NCBI RefSeq assembly: GCF_001476815.1
Contig: NZ_LDSL01000188.1
Location: 1-32,378, forward strand
Origin: Pseudacidovorax intermedius
GTDB lineage: Bacteria > Pseudomonadota > Gammaproteobacteria > Burkholderiales > Burkholderiaceae_C
Reading direction: 5' to 3'
Length of the DNA: 32,378 nucleotides
Under the pieces are notes generated by a model. That model searched no databases and was not told the DNA's origin. It saw only the letters and a list, made by a program, of their open reading frames with translations. How positions within the stretch are numbered: position 1 is the first letter of the stretch; each line of letters opens with the position of its first letter. Shown piece by piece: positions 17,186 to 24,947 of this stretch. The translations under genes and the position numbers were made by a program.

Positions 17186-18169
17186 TCACGTGGAAGGCGC
17201 CGCGCCTTCCCCAAAGCCCGCCAGCGCCTGCCGCCGTGCCCGCTCCCGCTTCACATAGGCGGCCGGCGTCACGCCCGCCCAGCGGCGAAAGGCCCGCGCG
17301 AACACTTTGTCCGACTCGTAGCCCGCCTGGGCCGCGGCCTGGGCCACGGTGAGGCTGCCGGCTTCGAGCTGCTCCGCCGCCAGCGTCATGCGATGCGCGG
17401 TGAGGTAGCCGATGGGCGTGTAGCCCACCAGGACCTTGAAACGCAGACAGAAGCGCGAGCGCGACATCGCGGCCGCACTGGCCAGGCGCGCCACGTCCCA
17501 GTCGTCGTGCGGCGCATGGTGGATGCCCTGCAGCGCGCGGGCGATGGCCGGATCGCCCAGGCCGCGCAGCCAGCCCGCCTCGGCCTGCGCGGCCTCGCCC
17601 AGGCGCTCGCGCAGGATGTTGACCAGCAGCAGCTCGCCCATGCGCGCGGCCGACAGCCGCCAGCCGGGGCGGCGGCTGAGCGTCTCCTGCACCAGCGCCT
17701 GCAAGGCGCCCGCCAGGCTGCCGCCCGCCGGCATGTCGCCCTGGCGCAGGTGCAGCAGCGGCGGCAACAGCCGCAGCACCGCATGCCGGCTGTAGGCGGA
17801 GAACCAGAGCAGCGTCGAGAAGATCTCGGTGGCCTCGCCATCGCCGCCATGGCGGAAGACGAGCGGGTTCTCGTCGCGCGCGCCGTCGGCGTGCCGGGCG
17901 ATCAGCTCGGCGAAAGGCGTGGGCGCCAGCCCGGGGCGGGAGGCCAGCACATGCGCAGTGCCCAGCGGCAGCATCAGCAGGTCGCCCTCGGCCACCTGCA
18001 GCGGCGGCTCACCGGGCAGTTGCACCCAGTACGGCGCCCCGCGCGAGATGCGCAGCATCACGCCCGGCACGCCGGCGGACGACAGCGCCCAGGGCGCGCC
18101 CAGCGAGAAATGCGCGGTGACGGCCCGCTCGGCGCGGCAGATCGAGAGCACGTCGCTGAGGACATCCAT
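17186..18169 (-). CDS. AraC-family transcriptional regulator with cupin-type sensor domain
   Basis: A 327-residue regulator. The N-terminal 200 residues look like the cupin domain of AraC-binding type 6 (MDVLSDVLSICRAE, GDLLMLPLGTAHVL). The C-terminal 100 residues hold the double helix-turn-helix: WDVARLASAAAMSRSRFCLR, then LTVAQAAAQAGYESDKVFAR and FRRWAGVTPAAYVK. The ATG at 18169 fits the usual start of this subgroup; the frame is open upstream to 18352, but that part is proline-rich and not conserved in style. It is divergent from the FAD monooxygenase gene at 18376 and may control it; its 3' end faces dgoA. Confidence 0.92.
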   Translation of the reverse strand: MDVLSDVLSICRAERAVTAHFSLGAPWALSSAGVPGVMLRISRGAPYWVQLPGEPPLQVAEGDLLMLPLGTAHVLASRPGLAPTPFAELIARHADGARDENPLVFRHGGDGEATEIFSTLLWFSAYSRHAVLRLLPPLLHLRQGDMPAGGSLAGALQALVQETLSRRPGWRLSAARMGELLLVNILRERLGEAAQAEAGWLRGLGDPAIARALQGIHHAPHDDWDVARLASAAAMSRSRFCLRFKVLVGYTPIGYLTAHRMTLAAEQLEAGSLTVAQAAAQAGYESDKVFARAFRRWAGVTPAAYVKRERARRQALAGFGEGAAPST

Positions 18170-18375
18170 GGGCGGCAGTGGTGGGTGGCGCGGCGCTGGC
18201 GCCGGGGGATGGAAAAGGCGGGGGAGACGCTTCGTCCCCATTGCGGGATTTTCGGCGGTTATGCATGCCGGGGCCGGCCGGAAGAATCGCGCTCCATCAC
18301 GACGGCCCTCCGGCCCGATACCAGGCCACGCGGTCCGTCCGCCCGTTTCCATCCCTCTTCGAACCCCTCACTGCC

Positions 18376-19536
18376 ATGACCGACTCCCTCACCTCCCCCC
18401 TGCGCATCGGCATCGTCGGTGCCGGCATCGGCGGCCTGGCCGCTGCCTGCGCGCTGCGGGCCGCCGGCCACGACGTGCAGGTCTTCGAGCAGAGCCGCCA
18501 GTTCCTGCGCGTGGGCGCCGACATCAACCTCACGCCCAATGCCGTGCGGGCGCTCGACGGCCTGGCGCCCGGCATCGGCGAGGCCGTGCGCGCCTCGGCC
18601 GCGCGGCCCACGCACCGCATCAGCCGCCTGTGGGACAGCGGCGAGGAGACCTCGCGCCTGGCCATGGGCGACACGGCCGAGCAGCAGTACGGCGCGCCGC
18701 AGCTCACCATCCACCGCGCCGATCTGCTGGCCGCGCTGGCCGAGGCCTTCCCCCAGGAGCGCGTGCACTTCGGCAAGCGGGCCCAGGCCATCGCGCAGGA
18801 CCACAGCCAGGGCGAGGTGGCGATCCGTTTCGCCGACGACAGCGAGGTGCGCCGGCTGGACCTGCTGGTGGGCGCCGACGGCATCCATTCGGTGGTGCGC
18901 GCCGCGCTCTTCGGCGATGAGCAGCCGCGCTTCACCGGCGTGGTCGCCTTCCGCGCCGTGGTGCCGACGGCGCGCGTGGGCGGCGTGCCCGACCTGGGCG
19001 CCTTCACGAAATGGTGGGGGCCCACGCCGGAGAGCCAGATCGTGACCTTCCCGCTCAACCAGGGCCGCGACACCTTCATCTTCGCGACCACGGCACAGGA
19101 TTCCTGGCACGAGGAATCGTGGACCACGCCCGGCAGCGTGGACGAGCTGCGCGCGGTCTACCGTGACTTCCATCCGCATGCCCGGGCCCTGCTCGACGCC
19201 TGCGACGCGGTGCTCAAGACGGCGCTGTACGAGCGCGACCCGCTGCCCGAATGGTCGCAGGGCGCGATCACGCTGCTGGGCGATGCCTGCCATCCCATGA
19301 TGCCCTTCATGGCGCAGGGCGCCGGCTCGGCCATCGAGGATGCCGTGGTGCTGGCCCGCTGCGTGGGCCTGGCCGGCCAACCAGCCGAGGTGCCTTCGGT
19401 GCTGAGGCGCTATGAGGCCGCGCGGCAGGAACGGGCCAGCCGCATCCAGATCGGCTCGCGCGGCAACAACTGGCTGCGCGCCGGCGGCAATGCGGACTGG
19501 GTGTACGGCTACGACGCCTGGGCGGTGCCGGTCTGA
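18376..19536 (+). CDS. FAD-dependent aromatic monooxygenase, NicC/salicylate-hydroxylase type
   Basis: A 386-residue group A flavoprotein monooxygenase, which would hydroxylate an aromatic ring using NAD(P)H and O2. The N-terminal FAD motif is IVGAGIGGLAAA (residues 13-24), the second FAD motif is LLGDACHPMMPFMAQGAG, and GADGIHSVVR is the DG motif. Overall it resembles 6-hydroxynicotinate 3-monooxygenase (NicC), including TIHRADL, HFGKR and the C-terminal WVYGYD. However, by my ungapped alignment the NicC active-site residues His47, Cys202, His211 and Tyr215 are Asn51, Phe, Glu and Val here. The substrate is therefore probably different. It is divergent from an AraC regulator, and its TGA stop abuts the next, convergent gene. 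Confidence 0.9.
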   Translation: MTDSLTSPLRIGIVGAGIGGLAAACALRAAGHDVQVFEQSRQFLRVGADINLTPNAVRALDGLAPGIGEAVRASAARPTHRISRLWDSGEETSRLAMGDTAEQQYGAPQLTIHRADLLAALAEAFPQERVHFGKRAQAIAQDHSQGEVAIRFADDSEVRRLDLLVGADGIHSVVRAALFGDEQPRFTGVVAFRAVVPTARVGGVPDLGAFTKWWGPTPESQIVTFPLNQGRDTFIFATTAQDSWHEESWTTPGSVDELRAVYRDFHPHARALLDACDAVLKTALYERDPLPEWSQGAITLLGDACHPMMPFMAQGAGSAIEDAVVLARCVGLAGQPAEVPSVLRRYEAARQERASRIQIGSRGNNWLRAGGNADWVYGYDAWAVPV

Positions 19537-20106
19537 TCAGCCGCCCGGCTGGCGCGCGCGCCACAGCGCTTCGGCGCGGGCCAGGTCGTCCAGCGTGTCG
19601 ATGTCGGTCACCACGCCAGCATCGTCCACCGCCAGTTCACGCACCGCGCCCCGCGCACGCAGGGCCTTGAGCACGGGCGCAGCACCCTGCTCGCCGGCCA
19701 GCGCCATCAGGGCCGGACCGCTGGCGGCGCCGAAGCCCACCGGATGGCCGCGCTCGCCCTGGAACGTGGGCTGCGCCGCGCAGGCGTCGGCCAATGCCGC
19801 TGCCACCGTGCGCAGCGTGACGGGCTGCACCAGCGGCAGGTCCGCCGGCAGCACCAGCCAGCCGGGCGCATCGGCGGTGGCGCGCACCGCGGCGGCAATC
19901 GAGTCGCCCATGCCGGGATGGCCCGCATCCTCCACGTGCCAGGGCAGGCCGCTCGCGCGCACGGCATCGAGCGTGCGATCGATGACGGCGCGGCCAGTCA
20001 GCAGCGCCTGCAGCTTGTGCACCGCGCCGCCCGAGGCGCGAAAACGCTCGCCGCGGCCGGAGGCCAGCACCAGCACGACGGGAAGAGGGTCGGGGTTCAT
20101 CGTCAT
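19537..20106 (-). CDS. MobA-like NTP transferase (MocA-type nucleotidyltransferase)
   Basis: A 189-residue cytoplasmic nucleotidyltransferase of the GT-A fold. The nucleotide-binding loop is LVLASGRGERF near residue 12, followed by KLQALLTGRAVIDRTLDAV, the metal-binding region VLPADLPLV, and HPVGF further on. These are the marks of the MocA/MobA group, which transfers CMP or GMP to molybdopterin, and of related sugar-nucleotide enzymes. No molybdoenzyme or xdh/cox gene is nearby, so the acceptor is unknown. The start may be 20106 or 20100. The stop is back to back with that of the convergent monooxygenase, the two sharing the palindrome TGATCA. Confidence 0.85.
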   Translation of the reverse strand: MTMNPDPLPVVLVLASGRGERFRASGGAVHKLQALLTGRAVIDRTLDAVRASGLPWHVEDAGHPGMGDSIAAAVRATADAPGWLVLPADLPLVQPVTLRTVAAALADACAAQPTFQGERGHPVGFGAASGPALMALAGEQGAAPVLKALRARGAVRELAVDDAGVVTDIDTLDDLARAEALWRARQPGG

Positions 20107-20204
20107 TGGTGGGATAGGACTCGGATCGGCGTGCCATTGTGCCGGCCCGTGGCAGGTAGACCGCCATCCAGGCTGGGACATCGCCAGCGCGGACAATGCC
20201 CGCC

Positions 20205-20852
20205 ATGAGCGATCTGAAGACCTCCCTCGCGGACCTGCGCAAGAGCTACGAGCGGGCCGAACTCGACGAAACCCACAGCGCCGACGACCCGCTGATGCAG
20301 TTCGAGCGCTGGCTCGGCGAGGCCATCGCCGGCCAGGTGCCCGAGCCCAACGCCATGACCGTCGCCACCGTGGGCAGCGACCTGCGGCCCTCCACCCGCA
20401 TCGTGCTGATCAAGGGCTACGACGCGCGGGGCATCGTCTGGTTCACCAACTACCAGAGCCGCAAGGGCCAGGAGCTGGCCGGCAACCCCTTCGCCGCGCT
20501 GCAGTTCCACTGGGTCGAGCTGGAGCGCGTGGTGCGCATCGAAGGCCGGGTGGACAAGGTCAGCGACGCGGAGAGCGACGCCTACTTCGCCAGCCGCCCG
20601 CTGGATTCGCGCATAGGCGCCTGGGCCAGTCCGCAGAGCCAGCCCATCGTGGGCCGCAGCGTGCTGGTGGCCAATGCGGCCAAGTACAGCGCCAAGTTTC
20701 TGCTCAACCCGCCGCGCCCGCCGCACTGGGGCGGCTACCGGCTGGTGCCGGAGCGCTGGGAGTTCTGGCAGGGCCGCAAGAGCCGGCTGCATGACCGGCT
20801 CTGCTACCAGCAGGAAGGCCAGGACTGGGTCAAGACGCGTCTGGCACCGTAG
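20205..20852 (+). CDS. pdxH: Pyridoxamine 5'-phosphate oxidase
   Basis: A 215-residue FMN enzyme that oxidises pyridoxine or pyridoxamine 5'-phosphate to pyridoxal 5'-phosphate, the last step of PLP synthesis and salvage. Family motifs are [69 protein letters not shown] and the C-terminal [14 protein letters not shown]. The N-terminus SDLRKSYER is standard. The ATG at 20205 is chosen; an in-frame ATG at 20196 would add three residues. Its last 23 bases overlap the end of the convergent EamA gene. Confidence 0.97.
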   Translation: MSDLKTSLADLRKSYERAELDETHSADDPLMQFERWLGEAIAGQVPEPNAMTVATVGSDLRPSTRIVLIKGYDARGIVWFTNYQSRKGQELAGNPFAALQFHWVELERVVRIEGRVDKVSDAESDAYFASRPLDSRIGAWASPQSQPIVGRSVLVANAAKYSAKFLLNPPRPPHWGGYRLVPERWEFWQGRKSRLHDRLCYQQEGQDWVKTRLAP

Positions 20853-21723
20853 CGCCGACAACGCCGCGCCCAGCTCTGGCGCGGCGGCTGCGCGCCACGG
20901 TGAGCGCGAGAGCCGCCAGCAGGATGAGCGCACCACCGGCCGCCGCGCCGGGCGACAGCCGCTCGCCCAGAAAGGCCACGCCCAGCCCCACGGTCACGAC
21001 CGGCTCCAGCGTGGAGAGCACGGCCGCCTGCGTCGGCCCGACGCGGCGCAGGCCGGCCACGAAGGCGACGATGGCCACCACCGTGCCGAAGATCGCCAGC
21101 GCCAGCATCGCGCCCCAGCCGCTCGCGCCCTGCGGCCAGCGCATGCCCTGCCACATCGCCAGCCCCAGGTAGCAGGCTGCCGCCGTGCCCAGCACCACCG
21201 TCGACGCGGCCAGGCTGTCCACCGGCGGCTGCGCCCGGCTGCCGAGCAGGATGTACGCCGAATAGCACAGCGCCGAGGCCAGGGCCAGCAGCAGCCCGGT
21301 GGCCGTGCCTGCGATGGCGCCGCCCAGCACCAGGCACAGGCCGGCCGAGGCCAGGCCCAGGCACAGCGCCTCGGCCGCGCCGAACCGGTCCAGCCGCAGC
21401 GCCGCCGCGGCCACCGCCACCAGGACCGGATAGACGTACAGCAGCAGCGCGACCGTGGCCGAGGACGCATGGCGCAGCGCGCTGAAATAAGTCCAGGCCA
21501 TCAGCGCATAGGCCAGCCCCATGAGCATGGCGTCGGCCAGCGCGCGCCCGGCCGGAAAGCGCGCGCCCCGCGCCCAGGCCAGCCCACCCAGCAGCACCGC
21601 CGCCAGCGCGAAGCGCAGCGTCAGCAGGCTGTGGGTGTCCATGCCCTGCGCGTAGAGCACGTGGGCGAAGAGGGCCATGGCGCCGAAGCCCAGGGCGGAG
21701 AGAAGAACGAGCAGTGCGCCCAT
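20830..21723 (-). CDS. EamA-family (DMT superfamily) transporter
   Basis: A 297-residue inner-membrane protein with ten predicted hydrophobic segments and two EamA repeats. The first repeat begins [21 protein letters not shown] and includes [17 protein letters not shown]; the second contains [20 protein letters not shown] and a typical [13 protein letters not shown]. Proteins of this type export amino acids or other small metabolites, or are uncharacterised. The ATG at 21723 is supported by family alignment. It is divergent from the LysR gene at 21891 across 167 bases, the usual arrangement of a LysR regulator and its exporter target. Confidence 0.92.
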   Translation of the reverse strand: MGALLVLLSALGFGAMALFAHVLYAQGMDTHSLLTLRFALAAVLLGGLAWARGARFPAGRALADAMLMGLAYALMAWTYFSALRHASSATVALLLYVYPVLVAVAAAALRLDRFGAAEALCLGLASAGLCLVLGGAIAGTATGLLLALASALCYSAYILLGSRAQPPVDSLAASTVVLGTAAACYLGLAMWQGMRWPQGASGWGAMLALAIFGTVVAIVAFVAGLRRVGPTQAAVLSTLEPVVTVGLGVAFLGERLSPGAAAGGALILLAALALTVARSRRARAGRGVVGATVPDAS

Positions 21724-21862
21724 GACAATCCTGGTAGGTGGAAGGGTGCGGGGCCGTTGCGCCTTGCCTCGGCCAGCGGCGGATGACTCAGCCACAATGA
21801 GCCTTTCGCGCCCGTGCCGCCACTGTAGGGCGCCCGGGACTGGACCACAAAGCAAAGCATTG

Positions 21863-21875
21863 GCGGCTCAGCCGC
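21863..21875. promoter_or_regulatory. Palindrome in the eamA-lysR intergenic region
   Basis: GCGGCTCAGCCGC has perfect 6-bp arms around one base and lies 15 bases before the LysR start codon, flanked by TTG and CAA that nearly extend the symmetry. LysR-type regulators often bind dyads between divergent genes. Its T-N11-A fit is imperfect, so it is only a candidate autoregulatory site. Confidence 0.3.
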
Positions 21876-21890
21876 AACCGGATTGAGGCT

Positions 21891-22820
21891 ATGACCCGTG
21901 TGCTCCCTCCCCTTCCCGCCGTGCGCGCCTTCGAGGCGGCGGCCCGCCATGGCAGCTTCGTTGGGGCCGGCGACGAGCTCTGCGTCTCGGCCGGGGCCAT
22001 CGGCCACCAGGTGCGCCTGCTGGAGGACTGGCTCGGCCGCCCGCTCTTCGTGCGACGGCCGCGCGCCGTCGAGCTCAACGAGGCCGGCCGCCGCTACCTG
22101 CAGGGCGTCGGCGCGCTCCTGGACGAGCTGGAGCGCCTGTCCGCCGCCCTGCGCCACGCGGCGGACGACCATGCGCTCACCGTCACCGCCCTGCCCTCCT
22201 TCATCACGCGCTGGCTCATGCCGCGGCTGGGCGGCTTCCGGGCGCGGCAACCGCAGGTGGACCTGCGGTTGCTGGCCTCGATCCCGCCGGTGGACTTCGC
22301 CCGCGACCAGGTGGACCTGGCGCTGCGGCTGGGCCGCGGACTCTATCCCGGCCTGGCGGCCGAACCGCTGCTGCCCGAGACCTACGTCGCCGTCGGCGGC
22401 CCGACGCTGGCCGCCTCTCTCGGCGCACCGGCGGACGTGCTCTCCGCCACGCTGCTGCACGACGACCCCGAGCCCCGCATTCCCGAGCAGGTGGACTGGC
22501 CGCGCTGGTGCGCCGCCCAGCAGTTGCGCGTGCCGGCGCGGCGGCTGCGCCAGGGGCTGCGTTTCTCGCACACCTACCTGACGCTCGATGCCGCAGCCGC
22601 CGGCGAAGGCGCCGCCCTGGCCTCCGACGTGCTGGCCGCCGACGCCCTGGCCCAGGGCCGGCTGGCGCTGCTGCCGGGCCGGCCCGTGCCCGGCCCCTAT
22701 GCCTACCACCTGGTGCATCCGCAGGATGCGCTGGAGCGTCCGGCCGCCCGCGCCTTCTGCGACTGGCTGCGGCAGGAGGCAACCCAGTTCCGCGAGGAGG
22801 CGGCTGCGCTGGCAAGCTAA
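21891..22820 (+). CDS. LysR-family transcriptional regulator, GcvA-like
   Basis: A 309-residue regulator. The winged helix-turn-helix is LPAVRAFEAAARHGSFVGAG through QVRLLEDWLGRPLFVRRPRA (residues 8-60), and the rest is a LysR effector-binding domain beginning at LTVTALPSFITRWLMPRL. The start LPPLPAVRAFEAAARHGSF and the sequence FITRWLMPRLGGF place it with GcvA-type regulators, many of which are not involved in glycine cleavage. It is divergent from the EamA transporter. Its 3' end (from about base 22617) recurs as a decayed copy at 26275-26464. Its stop is one base away from the stop of the convergent histidine kinase. Confidence 0.92.
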   Translation: MTRVLPPLPAVRAFEAAARHGSFVGAGDELCVSAGAIGHQVRLLEDWLGRPLFVRRPRAVELNEAGRRYLQGVGALLDELERLSAALRHAADDHALTVTALPSFITRWLMPRLGGFRARQPQVDLRLLASIPPVDFARDQVDLALRLGRGLYPGLAAEPLLPETYVAVGGPTLAASLGAPADVLSATLLHDDPEPRIPEQVDWPRWCAAQQLRVPARRLRQGLRFSHTYLTLDAAAAGEGAALASDVLAADALAQGRLALLPGRPVPGPYAYHLVHPQDALERPAARAFCDWLRQEATQFREEAAALAS

Positions 22821-22821
22821 C

Positions 22822-24174
22822 TCAGGGCACGCACAGATGAAAGCCCGCGCCGCGCCCGTCCAGCCCCGGGCCCAGGCGCACCTCGCCGCCCAGCCGCGCA
22901 GCCGCCTGCCGCACGATGGCCAGCCCCAGGCCAGCGCCGTGGGTGCGCGGATCGGTACCGCGGTGGAAGCGCTCGAACACCTGCACCGCCTCCTCGGGCG
23001 GAATGCCCGGTCCATCGTCCTCCACCGACAGGCTCAGCGGATGCGCCGAGCCGGCCAGCGTGACCACGATGCGCGTACCCGGCGGCGTGTGGCCGATCGC
23101 GTTGGCCAGCAGGTTCTGCATGATGGACAGCAAGGCCGCGGGCTCGACGGCAGCCATCAGCCGGTCGGGCGCGGCGAGGCTCAGGTCCATATCGCGCGCC
23201 ATGGCCGCCGGCGCCATGTCCGCCATCAGCTGGCGCAACCATTGCGCGACGTCGATCACCGGAGGCGCGGCTGTGGGTGCGTCGTCCAGCCGCGCCAGGT
23301 CCAGCAACTGCTGCGTCAAGTGCGAAGCGCGTGCAATGGCCGACTCCAATTGCTGTTGCGCCTCGCGGCGCTCGTCGGCATCGGCGGCACCACCCAGCGC
23401 GTGGGCCTGGGTCGCGATCACGGCCATGGGCGTGCGCAGTTCGTGCGCGGCGTCGTGGACGAAGGCCCGCTCTCGGTCGAGGCGGACCTTGAGCTTCACC
23501 AGCAGGCCATCCACCGCCTGCGCCAGCGGCGCCAGTTCCGCATGGCGGGCCTCGAAGCCGAGCGGCGCCAGGTCGGCCGGTGAGCGGCGCTGCAAACGCT
23601 GCGTGAGCTGCCGCAACGGCCGCAGGCCCAGCGCCACCGCCAGCCAGGCGGGCACCAGCACCAGTGGCAGCGCGATCAGCAGGTAGGGCAGCACGGCCCG
23701 CGTGTTGTTCGGCACGACGAGCGCAAGCGTCCGCTCCGGCTCGGCCGCATACAGGCGCCAGCGCCCGGCATCGGCGCGATAGATCCAGTAGGGGATGCCG
23801 TCCACCGCCATCGTGCTCACACGTCCCGCCGGCGCGTCGAGTGCCCGGTCGCGCAGCAGCGGCGCGCTGAACAGCAGCCGCCCTTCCCGATCCTCCAGCC
23901 GAAAGACCAGCGTCCCGGCTGGATTGCCGCCCAGGCGCAGGTGGCCATAGATGGTCTGCATGGCGCCCACGGTGGCGACCGCCTGCGCCTCGTCGTCGAT
24001 GGCGGCGAGCGCCTCGCCCAGGCCGCCGCCCAGGCGGCTCAACGGCTGGCTCACCGAGATGGACTGCCGGAAGCTCAGCCACATGTAGGCCTGCAGCACG
24101 GCCAGCACCAGCACGAAGGACAGCAGCACCACCAGGAAGATGCGCCGCGACAACGAGCGTCGCCAGATCGTCAT
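22822..24174 (-). CDS. Sensor histidine kinase, QseC-like
   Basis: A 450-residue inner-membrane kinase. It has a first membrane segment at about residues 12-33, a periplasmic domain of about 130 residues, and a second segment at about 161-184. A HAMP-like linker (GLRPLRQLTQRLQRRSP) is followed by the dimerisation helix with phospho-acceptor His244 in HDAAHELRTPMAV. The ATPase domain has QNLLANAIGHTPPG (N box), VEDDGPGIP (G1) and HGAGLGLAIVRQ (G2). The periplasmic domain (RLGGNPAGTLVFRLEDREG) resembles QseC/PmrB-type sensors. Its ATG overlaps the response-regulator stop by 4 bases, so the pair is co-translated. The signal sensed is unknown. Confidence 0.94.
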   Translation of the reverse strand: MTIWRRSLSRRIFLVVLLSFVLVLAVLQAYMWLSFRQSISVSQPLSRLGGGLGEALAAIDDEAQAVATVGAMQTIYGHLRLGGNPAGTLVFRLEDREGRLLFSAPLLRDRALDAPAGRVSTMAVDGIPYWIYRADAGRWRLYAAEPERTLALVVPNNTRAVLPYLLIALPLVLVPAWLAVALGLRPLRQLTQRLQRRSPADLAPLGFEARHAELAPLAQAVDGLLVKLKVRLDRERAFVHDAAHELRTPMAVIATQAHALGGAADADERREAQQQLESAIARASHLTQQLLDLARLDDAPTAAPPVIDVAQWLRQLMADMAPAAMARDMDLSLAAPDRLMAAVEPAALLSIMQNLLANAIGHTPPGTRIVVTLAGSAHPLSLSVEDDGPGIPPEEAVQVFERFHRGTDPRTHGAGLGLAIVRQAAARLGGEVRLGPGLDGRGAGFHLCVP

Positions 24175-24833
24175 GGCGCCGCCAGCAGATAGCCCACGCC
24201 CCGCACGGTGCGGATGCGGTCGGCGCCGATCTTGCGGCGCAGGTTGGAGACGTGGACCTCGACCGTGGCGAAGTCCAGCGCATCGCCGAGCGGTTCCATG
24301 CGCTGGGCGAGCAGGCCCTTGGGCAGCACCGTGCCGGGCTCGCGCGCCAGCTCCAGCAGCAGGCGGAACTCGCGGGGCGACAGCTCCAAGGGCTGCCCAT
24401 CCAGCCAGGCGGCGTGGCCGCGCGGCTCCAGCGTCAGGCCCCCGCCCAGCGCCCACTGCTCGCTCGCCTGCCGGGCCGAACGCCGCAGCACGGCGCGGAT
24501 GCGCGAGATCAGCTCGGCCGTCGCGAAGGGCTTGACCACGAAGTCGTCCGCCCCGGCGTCGAGGCCCGCGGTGCGGTCCTCCACGGCCGAACGCGCAGTG
24601 ATGACGATCACCGGCAACTGCTGCCCGCTGCGGCGCCAGCGCGCGAGCAGCGACTGGCCATCGCCGTCGGGCAGGCTCAGGTCCAGCAGCACGCAGGCGA
24701 ACTGCGCGGCGTCCAGCACCGCCGGTGCATCGGCGGCGCGGCGCAGCCATTCGCTGCTCAGGCCTTCGACCCGCAGCGCGGCCTGCAGGGCGCGGCCGAG
24801 GTCCAGGTCGTCTTCGATCAGGAGGAGGTGCAC
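24171..24833 (-). CDS. OmpR-family response regulator, QseB-like
   Basis: A 220-residue two-component regulator. The receiver domain starts LLLIEDDLDLGRAL, with phospho-acceptor Asp51 in VLLDLSLPDGDG, switch Thr79 and Lys101 in VVKPF. The C-terminal winged helix includes LSPREFRLLLELAREPG and VEVHVSNLRRKIGADRIRTVRGVGYLL, the standard PhoB/OmpR ending. The first in-frame start next to the domain is GTG at 24833; no ATG lies between it and a distant one at 25043. It is co-transcribed with the kinase downstream and divergent from a secreted hydrolase gene, which is a likely target. Confidence 0.93.
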   Translation of the reverse strand: MHLLLIEDDLDLGRALQAALRVEGLSSEWLRRAADAPAVLDAAQFACVLLDLSLPDGDGQSLLARWRRSGQQLPVIVITARSAVEDRTAGLDAGADDFVVKPFATAELISRIRAVLRRSARQASEQWALGGGLTLEPRGHAAWLDGQPLELSPREFRLLLELAREPGTVLPKGLLAQRMEPLGDALDFATVEVHVSNLRRKIGADRIRTVRGVGYLLAAP

Positions 24834-24880
24834 GGCGGCGATTGTGGCGGGCGCTTTCTTTAGCGAAGCCAAAGGTGGGA

Positions 24881-24895
24881 CCGACACAATGTCGG
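24881..24895. promoter_or_regulatory. Inverted repeat between the response regulator and the hydrolase gene
   Basis: CCGACACAATGTCGG has perfect 6-bp arms with a 3-base centre. It lies 48 bases upstream of the response-regulator GTG and 53 bases upstream of the divergent hydrolase ATG, in a 114-base region that must hold both promoters. It is a plausible binding site for a regulator of both genes. OmpR-type proteins more often use direct repeats, so the binder is uncertain. Confidence 0.4.
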
Positions 24896-24947
24896 CGACT
24901 TCTCCCGCGCTGCTCCTGTCACACCTGCCTTTAACGACACTTCCGTT

